NCBI GenBank assembly: GCA_002339265.1
Contig: DDKG01000202.1
Location: 1 to 8,505, forward strand
Origin: Massilia sp. UBA2604
Lineage (GTDB): Bacteria; Pseudomonadota; Gammaproteobacteria; Burkholderiales; Burkholderiaceae_D
Reading direction: 5' to 3'
DNA: 8,505 nt
Positions within the stretch are counted from its first letter, which is position 1. Each line of letters starts with the position of its first letter. The translations under genes and the position numbers were made by a program. Below are positions 1 to 4,669 of the stretch, piece by piece. The notes under the pieces were generated by a model. That model was given only the letters and a program-made list of their open reading frames with translations. It had not been told where the DNA came from and did no database searches.

Positions 1-1085
1 CCCAGCTCGTTCGAGGCGCCGATGAACACCGAGTTCACGGCGCTGACCCGGCCGCGGATCTCGTCCGGGGTCTCGTACTGCACCAGCAGGTGGCGGATGT
101 AGACGCTGACCATGTCGCCCACGCCGAGCAGGAACAGGGCGGCCAGGGCGACCGGGAAGCTGTCGGTCAGGCCGAGCAGGATCACGCACACACCGTACAG
201 CGCGACGCCGCCGAACATCCAGGCGCCGACCCGGCGCGTGATCGGGAACATCGCCAACGTGATCGAGCACAGGGCGGCGCCGACGCCGGGCGCGGTGCGC
301 AGGAAGCCGAGGCCGGTGGGCCCGGCGCCCAGGATGTCATGGGCGTAGGCCGGCAGCAGCGCGGTGGCGCCGCCGAACAGCACCGCGAACAGGTCGAGCG
401 AAATGGCGCCCAGCACGATCGGGCGCGAGCGCACGAAGCGCAGGCCCTCGAGCAGGGTATGCCAGCTGACCGGCGCCTTGTTGACGATCTGCTGGATGCT
501 GCGTGTGTTCGTCATCAAGAGCACCGCCAGCGCCAGCAGGCTGGCCGACGTCATGTGCACGACCTGCGCGCCGAACACATACAGCAGGCCGCCGACGATC
601 GGTCCCAGGATCATTGCCACGTGCATGGTCGAGGAGCCGAGCGCCACTGCCTGGCTGAATTCGCGGTCGGGCACCAGGTTCTTGAGCACCGCCTGCGAGG
701 CCGGCATCATGAAGGCGCGCGCACTGCCGAACACCACCAGGATCGCGAACACCGGCCACACGACCGTGCTGCCGCTGGCGGTGAAGGCGATCAGCAGCGC
801 GCTGCACAGCAGCTGCACCGCCATGCAGGCCATGACGATCAGGCGCCGGTTGTGGCGGTCGGCCACGTGGCCGGCCCACAGGATGAACACCAGGAAGGGC
901 GCGAACTGCGCCAGGCCGATCAGGCCGAGGTCGAACAGGCTGCCGGTGATCTGGTACACCTGCCAGCCGATCGCCACGCTCTGCATCTGGACCGCGAAGG
1001 TGGCGAGGAAGCGGGCGGAAAGATAAAAGGCGAGATTGCGGTTGCGCAGGACGCCGAGGCGTCCAGATGGGGAGATCAGGGACAT
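1..1085 (-). CDS. MFS transporter, EntS/MFS_3-like exporter (partial, C-terminus beyond window)
   Basis: This is an inner-membrane major facilitator superfamily permease, probably a proton-driven exporter of a small molecule (drug or siderophore class); the substrate cannot be read from sequence. About 361 residues are visible from the ATG at 1085, and the frame is open to the left edge, so the C-terminus is missing. The product is a chain of hydrophobic segments. The MFS signature loop GHVADRHNRRL (residues 72-82) lies between TM2 and TM3. Another segment, MMPASQAVLKNLV (about residues 136-148), is typical of MFS_3/EntS-like proteins. The start is chosen because no other start codon lies between it and the in-frame stop that doubles as the TAA of the upstream gene. 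No clear Shine-Dalgarno is seen. It follows the ferredoxin reductase gene by 36 bp, so co-transcription is likely. Family assignment is firm, substrate unknown. Confidence 0.9.
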   Translation of the reverse strand, partial: MSLISPSGRLGVLRNRNLAFYLSARFLATFAVQMQSVAIGWQVYQITGSLFDLGLIGLAQFAPFLVFILWAGHVADRHNRRLIVMACMAVQLLCSALLIAFTASGSTVVWPVFAILVVFGSARAFMMPASQAVLKNLVPDREFSQAVALGSSTMHVAMILGPIVGGLLYVFGAQVVHMTSASLLALAVLLMTNTRSIQQIVNKAPVSWHTLLEGLRFVRSRPIVLGAISLDLFAVLFGGATALLPAYAHDILGAGPTGLGFLRTAPGVGAALCSITLAMFPITRRVGAWMFGGVALYGVCVILLGLTDSFPVALAALFLLGVGDMVSVYIRHLLVQYETPDEIRGRVSAVNSVFIGASNEL

Positions 1086-1096
1086 GGTGTGGGGCC

Positions 1097-1111
1097 GGCG
1101 GCCCGGCCGCC
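1097..1111. other. GC-rich hairpin between reductase and MFS genes
   Basis: GGCGGC (1097-1102) and GCCGCC (1106-1111) form a perfect 6-bp stem with a 3-nt loop in the 36-bp gap, about 11 nt upstream of the MFS start codon. There is no T-run after it in the minus direction, so it does not look like a terminator. It could modulate translation or mRNA stability of the transporter. Function is inferred only. Confidence 0.4.
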
Positions 1112-1121
1112 AACCGTATGA

Positions 1122-2150
1122 TTAACTGGCTGCGAGGTCCGCTTCGGTAGTGAACGAATCGGCAAAGAACTCGTCTTCCGGCAGGCCGCACAGGGCGGTG
1201 TAGTCGCGCCGCGCCGAATCGACCATCACCGGGGCGCCGCAGGCGTAGACCTGGTGGCCCGACAGGTCGATGATGTCCTGCATGACGGCCGCGTGCACGA
1301 AGCCGGTGCGGCCCGTCCAGGCGTCTTCTGGCAGCGCGTCCGAGATGACCGGCACATAGGTGAAATCGGGCAGCGTGGTTTCCCAGGCGCGGCACAGCTC
1401 GTCCATGTACAGGTCTTGCGGGCGGCGGCCGCCCCAGTACAGGCGCACGGGGCGCGTCGACTTCAGGTGCATCAGGTGCTCGACCAGGGCCTTGACCGGG
1501 GCGAAGCCGGTGCCCGAGGCCAGCAGCACGATCGGCTTGTCGGACTCTTCGCGCAGGAAGAAGGTGCCCAGCGGGCCCTCGAAGCGCAGGATGTCGCGCT
1601 CCTTCATGGCGCCGAACACGTGGTCGGTGAACAGGCCGCCCGGCAGGTGCCGGATGTGCAGCTCGAGCGGGCCTTCGAACGACGGCGCGTTGGCGATCGA
1701 GTAGGCGCGGCGCTTGCCGTCCTTGAGCAGGAATTCGATGTACTGGCCGGCGCGGTAGGCCAGCAGCTCGTTGGCCGGCAGCTGCAGGTTGACGATCGCG
1801 ACGTCGGGCGCGGCGCGGCGGATGGCGGCGATCCGGGTCGGCATCTTGCGCAGCGGGTAGTCCGAGCTGCCGCCCACTTCGCGCGCCTCGATCACCAGGT
1901 CGCCGCTCGGCACGGCGCAGCAGAACAGCGACATGCCGCCGGTCTTTTCGATGTCGGACAGCGCGCGCTGCTGGTGCGGCTTGTGCTCCACCGCGCCGTC
2001 GAGCACCTTGCCCTTGCACGAGCCGCAGGCGCCGTTCTTGCAGCCGTAGGGCAGGCCGACGCCGGCGCGGATGGCGGCGGCAAGGACGGTTTCATCGGCT
2101 TCGCAAGTAAACTGGCTGCCGCTGGGCTGGACGGTGATCTGGAAGGTCAT
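1122..2150 (-). CDS. 2Fe-2S ferredoxin / FAD / NAD(P)H oxidoreductase (AscD-like, CDP-6-deoxy-glucoseen reductase type)
   Basis: This is a 342-aa cytosolic electron-transfer reductase that passes electrons from NAD(P)H via FAD to a plant-type 2Fe-2S cluster and on to an unknown acceptor. The N-terminal ferredoxin domain (about 1-92) has the cluster ligands C37-x4-C42-x2-C45 and C77 in SLFCC; C78 is adjacent. The FAD domain has GQY (135-137) and the RAYS motif (148-151). The NAD(P) domain has GTGFAP (213-218) and CGAP (304-307), ending in the aromatic-rich tail EFFADSF. Domain order and length fit the single-component reductases commonly annotated as CDP-6-deoxy-delta-3,4-glucoseen reductase. 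No dideoxysugar genes are nearby, so that name is only a family label. The ATG at 2150 matches the usual family start (MTFQITVQPSG). An in-frame GTG at 2285 would add 45 low-complexity residues and is disfavoured. It is probably the first gene of an operon with the MFS gene. Confidence 0.92.
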   Translation of the reverse strand: MTFQITVQPSGSQFTCEADETVLAAAIRAGVGLPYGCKNGACGSCKGKVLDGAVEHKPHQQRALSDIEKTGGMSLFCCAVPSGDLVIEAREVGGSSDYPLRKMPTRIAAIRRAAPDVAIVNLQLPANELLAYRAGQYIEFLLKDGKRRAYSIANAPSFEGPLELHIRHLPGGLFTDHVFGAMKERDILRFEGPLGTFFLREESDKPIVLLASGTGFAPVKALVEHLMHLKSTRPVRLYWGGRRPQDLYMDELCRAWETTLPDFTYVPVISDALPEDAWTGRTGFVHAAVMQDIIDLSGHQVYACGAPVMVDSARRDYTALCGLPEDEFFADSFTTEADLAAS

Positions 2151-2198
2151 GCGATTCGGTGGTTGGGGCGCAAACTGGGGCGCAAGTGGTTGATCCGA

Positions 2199-2214
2199 TG
2201 GCGGTTTTCCGCCA
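2199..2214. promoter_or_regulatory. Palindrome TGGCGG-TTTT-CCGCCA in divergent spacer
   Basis: Perfect 6-bp inverted arms (2199-2204 and 2209-2214) surround TTTT, about 50 bp upstream of the reductase start. It could be an operator for the divergent pair, or a hairpin in the reductase leader. Two direct copies of TGGGGCGCAA (2164-2173 and 2176-2185, 12-bp period) lie between it and the reductase start. Role is inferred. Confidence 0.4.
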
Positions 2215-2223
2215 CTGGGCGCT

Positions 2224-2229
2224 ATTCTA
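2224..2229 (-). promoter_or_regulatory. Possible -10 box (TAGAAT) for the reductase gene
   Basis: Read on the minus strand this is TAGAAT, five of six matches to the sigma-70 -10 consensus, about 74 bp upstream of the reductase ATG. No good -35 is found at 16-18 bp, so the promoter would be weak or activator-dependent. The palindrome at 2199-2214 would fall just downstream of the start site. Confidence 0.3.
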
Positions 2230-2308
2230 CACCGGCGCCGACAGCGGTGCTGCCGCTGTGCTACAGTGCCGCGATTCACCTCCACCGCCCATCATCGCGC
2301 CCTTAGCC

Positions 2309-3202
2309 ATGCCAGATCGATCCGCCTTCGCCCGTCCCCGCCTGCTCATCGTCGGCTGCGGCGACGTCGGCATGCGCCTGCTGCCGCTGCTGGCCGCGAC
2401 ATACCGGGTGTTCGCCCTGACCAGCCAGCCCGAGCGCCGCGCCGAGCTGCGCGCGCTGGGCGCGGTGCCGGTGGTGGCGGACCTGGACCGGCCTGCGACC
2501 CTGGCGCGCCTGCGGCGGCTCGCACCGTGGGTGCTGCACCTGGCGCCGCCGCAGCCGGATGGCGAGCACGATCGGCGCACGCGCCACCTGGTGGCGGCGC
2601 TGGGAGAGGTCCGGCGCATGGTGTATGTGAGCACCAGCGGGGTGTATGGCGATTGCGGCGGGGCGCTGGTCCATGAACACCGCCCGGTGGCGCCGCGCAA
2701 TGCGCGCGCGCGCCGGCGCGTGGACGCCGAACGCATCCTGCGCGCCTGGGCCCTGGCCACCGGCGCGTCGCTGTCGATCCTGCGCGTGCCGGGCATCTAC
2801 GCCGACGACCGCCTGCCGCTGCGCCGGCTGGAGCAGGGCACGCCGGCGCTGCGTGCCGAGGACGACGTCTACACCAGCCACGTGCACGCCGACGACCTGG
2901 CGCGCATCGTGCTGGCGGCGCTATCGCGCGGACGGCCCGGACGCGTGGTGCACGCGGTCGACAGCACGCGCATGAAGATGGCCGATTATTTCGACGCCGT
3001 GGCCGACGCCTTCGGCATGAACCGCCCGCCGCGGCTGGCGCGCGCCGAGCTGCAGGCCGTGGTGTCGACGATGCTGCTGTCCTTCATGTCGGAATCGCGA
3101 CAACTGGACGATACGCGCCTGCGGCGCGAGCTGCGGGTGCGCCTGCGCCATCCCGACGTCGCGACGACGCTGGCGCGCCTGGCGCATAAGTCGCCGGAAT
3201 AG
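2309..3202 (+). CDS. SDR-family NAD(P)-dependent epimerase/dehydratase-like protein (YeeZ-like)
   Basis: This 297-aa extended or atypical short-chain dehydrogenase is probably cytosolic. A Rossmann fold begins at once: RLLIVGCGDVGMRLL carries the GxGxxG dinucleotide-binding motif (GCGDVG, 16-21). The segment YVSTSGVYG (106-114) is the signature of epimerase-like SDRs and contains the usual active-site Ser/Tyr region. The normal YxxxK catalytic pair is not evident: the expected lysine region reads RRRVDAERIL. HVHADDLA (191-198) is the conserved substrate-domain motif. The C-terminal ESRQLDDTRLRRELRVRL segment is characteristic of YeeZ-type proteins, whose substrate is unknown. The ATG at 2309 is placed just before the Rossmann strand, as in relatives. 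The frame is open further upstream, but that stretch is spacer-like. No strong ribosome-binding site is seen. It is transcribed divergently from the reductase. Confidence 0.88.
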   Translation: MPDRSAFARPRLLIVGCGDVGMRLLPLLAATYRVFALTSQPERRAELRALGAVPVVADLDRPATLARLRRLAPWVLHLAPPQPDGEHDRRTRHLVAALGEVRRMVYVSTSGVYGDCGGALVHEHRPVAPRNARARRRVDAERILRAWALATGASLSILRVPGIYADDRLPLRRLEQGTPALRAEDDVYTSHVHADDLARIVLAALSRGRPGRVVHAVDSTRMKMADYFDAVADAFGMNRPPRLARAELQAVVSTMLLSFMSESRQLDDTRLRRELRVRLRHPDVATTLARLAHKSPE

Positions 3203-3207
3203 ATCAG

Positions 3208-3237
3208 TAAACATTATTTATCGACTGTCTGTATAAT
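3208..3237 (+). promoter_or_regulatory. Sigma-70-type promoter for the small HTH gene
   Basis: A perfect TATAAT (3232-3237) is preceded at 18 bp by TAAACA (3208-3213, four of six matches to TTGACA). It lies in an AT-rich stretch that contrasts with the GC-rich surroundings. Transcription would begin near 3244, giving a leader of about 100 nt before the HTH gene start at 3344. The promoter starts within 6 bp of the end of the SDR gene. Confidence 0.6.
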
Positions 3238-3253
3238 TTCGCGTCCCGCGAAA
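3237..3253. promoter_or_regulatory. Palindrome TTTCGCG-TCC-CGCGAAA overlapping the start site
   Basis: Seven-bp perfect inverted arms (3237-3243 and 3247-3253) with a 3-bp centre sit directly on the predicted transcription start, the usual place for a repressor operator. A third half-site TTTCGCG occurs at 3296-3302 in the same leader. A further inverted pair, TTTGC (3276-3280) and GCAAA (3289-3293), lies between them. Autoregulation by the downstream HTH protein is a natural guess but unproven. Confidence 0.5.
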
Positions 3254-3343
3254 ATAGCCATATAAATACTGATGGTTTGCCTCTTTTTGCAAATTTTTCG
3301 CGGTGTTGCGTCTTAAACAGCAATAATAATTAAAGAAAGAGTC

Positions 3344-3616
3344 ATGCCGATCCGCCGCCTTCCGCCCGGCGCCGAGTACGACCCCAACCGGGTCCTCGAC
3401 GCCATCATTTCCCGCCTGCGCCTGAAGAATGACGCAGCCCTGTCGAAGCTGCTCGAAGTGGCGCCGCCCGTGATCAGCAAGATCCGCCACGCTACCCTGC
3501 CGATCGGGGCCACGCTGCTGATCCGCATGCACGAAGAGAGCGATTTCAGCATCCGTGAATTGCGGGCGCTGATGATCAGGAAGGGGAGTGAAGCGGCGAG
3601 TGTGGAAACTGCATAA
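3344..3616 (+). CDS. Small Cro/CI-like helix-turn-helix protein
   Basis: The product is 90 aa, probably a DNA-binding regulator. Its core LKNDAALSKLLEVAPPVISK (about 27-46) reads as a lambda-repressor-like helix-turn-helix: helix 2 near DAALSKLLE (30-38), a turn around VAPP, and a recognition helix around PVISKIRHA (42-50). The rest (ATLLIRMHEESDFSIRELRA) looks like the fourth and fifth helices of that fold. There is no extra effector domain. The start ATG is preceded by the purine-rich AAAGAAAGAG (3331-3340), a modest ribosome-binding site with 3-nt spacing after it. It has its own promoter in an AT-rich leader containing a palindrome, suggesting feedback control. It is convergent with the cysteine-repeat gene, sharing a hairpin. 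Similar short HTH proteins occur as chromosomal genes in Oxalobacteraceae, to my recollection; the targets are unknown. Confidence 0.75.
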   Translation: MPIRRLPPGAEYDPNRVLDAIISRLRLKNDAALSKLLEVAPPVISKIRHATLPIGATLLIRMHEESDFSIRELRALMIRKGSEAASVETA

Positions 3617-3622
3617 GAACAA

Positions 3623-3654
3623 AGCCGGGAGGCGGCAAGGCCGCCATCCCGGCT
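3623..3654 (-). terminator. Hairpin terminator between convergent genes
   Basis: AGCCGGGA (3623-3630) pairs with TCCCGGCT (3647-3654), and inside it GGCGGC (3631-3636) pairs with GCCGCC (3640-3645), leaving an AAG loop and one bulged A (3646). In the minus direction the stem is followed by a T-rich stretch (TTGTTCTTAT), so it mainly suits the cysteine-repeat gene ending at 3672. In the plus direction there is no T-run, but it lies 7 bp past the HTH stop and may also protect or end that transcript. Confidence 0.75.
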
Positions 3655-3671
3655 GAGTTCAGGCGCGCGAA

Positions 3672-4415
3672 TCAGGCGGACTGCAGGGACTTGTTGGGCA
3701 TGCCGCAAAACGCGGTGTCGCTGGCCTGCTTGTTGGGCATGCCGCAAAACGCGGTGTCGCTGGCCTGCTTGTTGGGCATGCCGCAAAACGCGGTGGCATC
3801 GGCCTGCTTGGTGGGCATACCGCAAAATGCGGTGGCGTCGGCCTGCTTGTTGGGCATGCCGCAAAACGCGGTGTCGCTGGCCGGCTTGGTGGAAATGCCG
3901 CAAAACGCGGTGGCGTCGGCCTGCTTGTTGGGCATACCGCAGAACGCGGTGTCGCCGGCCTGTTTGGTGGAGATGCCGCAGAAAGCGGTGTCGCCGGCTT
4001 GCTTGTTGGGCATGCCGCAGAACGCGACGTCGCCCTTGACCACCACGCCGAATTCAGCTTCGTAGATTTCGCGCATGCGGTCGCCTGCGCGCAGGCGTTC
4101 GTCATCATCGGCGCCGACGCCCATCCCGACATACGGATAGTGGTGTAGGAAGAATCCGAAGGTGGCCTCACAGTCGCGGGCGTATTTCATCGTGTCCAGG
4201 ATGTGGTAGTGCCAGAACGTGTCGACGTCAAAAGTCGGCGACGCGCCCGCGTCCGGGTATTTTTTCATCAGGAACAGGAAGCGGCGGTACTCGGCCTCGA
4301 CGGCATTGGCACGGTGCTCGGACCAGCCTTCACCCGATTCCACATGCATCAGTTTCATCTTGATCGGGGCCAGGTCGAGTGCTTCAAAGACGGGAAATTC
4401 GGTATTGGTCGACAT
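3672..4415 (-). CDS. GRDP-like domain protein with nine 13-aa single-cysteine repeats
   Basis: The product is 247 aa with no signal peptide or membrane segment visible. Residues 1-128 resemble the GRDP-like (glycine-rich-domain-containing protein, DUF1399) family: DVDTFWHYHILDTMKYARDC (63-82) followed by FGFFLHHYP (86-94). H69, H71, C82, H91 and H92 could bind a metal. Residues 130-247 are nine head-to-tail 13-residue units, consensus TAFCGMPNKQASD, with one Cys each (C133, C146 and so on every 13 residues to C237). Two units read IST, and one MPT, instead of MPN. The tail SLQSA ends the array. The start ATG has a good Shine-Dalgarno, GAGGTG (4421-4426). I do not recognise a characterised homologue. 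A leader-like domain plus repeated Cys units suggests a multi-core RiPP precursor, but a metal-buffering or cross-linked structural protein is equally allowed. No maturation enzyme is in the window. It lies downstream of the sensor kinase on the same strand, 254 bp away. Confidence 0.85.
   Translation of the reverse strand: MSTNTEFPVFEALDLAPIKMKLMHVESGEGWSEHRANAVEAEYRRFLFLMKKYPDAGASPTFDVDTFWHYHILDTMKYARDCEATFGFFLHHYPYVGMGVGADDDERLRAGDRMREIYEAEFGVVVKGDVAFCGMPNKQAGDTAFCGISTKQAGDTAFCGMPNKQADATAFCGISTKPASDTAFCGMPNKQADATAFCGMPTKQADATAFCGMPNKQASDTAFCGMPNKQASDTAFCGMPNKSLQSA
3691..4041. repeat. Nine-copy 39-bp in-frame tandem repeat
   Basis: Nine contiguous 39-bp copies start at 3691, 3730, 3769, 3808, 3847, 3886, 3925, 3964 and 4003, with no spacers. 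The copies at 3691 and 3730 are identical; that at 4003 is the most diverged at its 4041 end, where the array meets the unique N-terminal domain. Most copies contain the palindrome GGCATGCC. Because 39 is a multiple of three, gain or loss of copies keeps the minus-strand gene in frame. Sharp period, coding phase and single Cys per unit indicate selection at the protein level. Confidence 0.97.
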
Positions 4416-4420
4416 CGTTT

Positions 4421-4426
4421 CACCTC
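4421..4426 (-). promoter_or_regulatory. Shine-Dalgarno of the cysteine-repeat gene
   Basis: Read on the minus strand this is GAGGTG, 5 nt before the ATG at 4415. It is the strongest ribosome-binding site among the genes whose starts lie in the window and it fixes the start of the repeat protein. Confidence 0.75.
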
Positions 4427-4469
4427 GTTTTATGTTGTAGACGTTGGTGTTGCTTCATCCCTGTTGACG

Positions 4470-4494
4470 TGCTGCGCTTATTTGCTGCGCTTAT
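4470..4494. repeat. Two 12-bp direct repeats, 13-bp period, upstream of the repeat-protein gene
   Basis: TGCTGCGCTTAT occurs at 4470-4481 and again at 4483-4494, separated by one T; on the minus strand it reads ATAAGCGCAGCA. It lies 55-79 bp upstream of the repeat-protein ATG, where a promoter is expected. It could be a tandem activator or repressor site, or include the core promoter. No convincing -35/-10 pair was found here. Confidence 0.4.
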
Positions 4495-4557
4495 GCTGCT
4501 GAATGGTCAGTCGTGGCCTCCCGTTCGGATAAAGGAAGGATTTCGCTGTGTTGACCC

Positions 4558-4592
4558 CTGACAGCTATAGGAATTGTCCTGCGGTCTGTCAG
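4558..4592. other. Nested inverted repeat in the spacer between kinase and repeat-protein genes
   Basis: The outer arms CTGACAG (4558-4564) and CTGTCAG (4586-4592) enclose an inner pair AGGA (4569-4572) and TCCT (4577-4580). Arms are perfect but short, and there is no T-run on the minus side, so it is not a convincing terminator for the kinase gene. It may be an operator or a processed RNA structure. Confidence 0.35.
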
Positions 4593-4651
4593 AGTAACTG
4601 TTGAGATTGCTCAAGTGGCGGCAGCATTTCGCGGTTTTGGCAACAGGCTTG

Positions 4652-4668
4652 CGGACATTTCCGGACAT
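4652..4668. promoter_or_regulatory. Two CGGACAT motifs in direct repeat, 10-bp period
   Basis: CGGACAT occurs at 4652-4658 and 4662-4668, one helical turn apart, immediately beyond the kinase stop codon and about 240 bp upstream of the cysteine-repeat gene. The same heptamer forms the palindrome at 6666-6679 upstream of the kinase. This makes it a candidate binding site for a regulator serving both genes. Function is inferred. Confidence 0.35.
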
Positions 4669-4669
4669 C

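Noticed and set aside
90..1121. Long plus-strand open frame (343 codons) antisense to the MFS gene
   Set aside because: Its product is His/Gln/Arg/Ala-rich with no domain, while the minus strand encodes a clear MFS protein; GC-rich third positions keep the antisense frame open.
337..2019. Minus-strand 560-codon open frame spanning the MFS/reductase junction
   Set aside because: It is out of frame with both real genes, Arg/Pro/Ala-rich and without motifs; the true frames carry intact families.
2151..2285. Upstream GTG start adding 45 residues to the ferredoxin reductase
   Set aside because: The extension is Arg/Pro/Gln-rich, not part of the ferredoxin fold, and covers the likely promoter and palindrome.
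3691..4041. CRISPR array
   Set aside because: Copies are directly contiguous with no unique spacers and lie in phase inside a coding gene.
3691..4065. Plus-strand reading of the 39-bp array (LGMPQNAVSLACL repeats)
   Set aside because: A 39-bp period keeps several frames open at once. The minus frame has the Shine-Dalgarno, the unique N-terminal domain and the terminator; the plus frame begins inside the repeat and lacks these.
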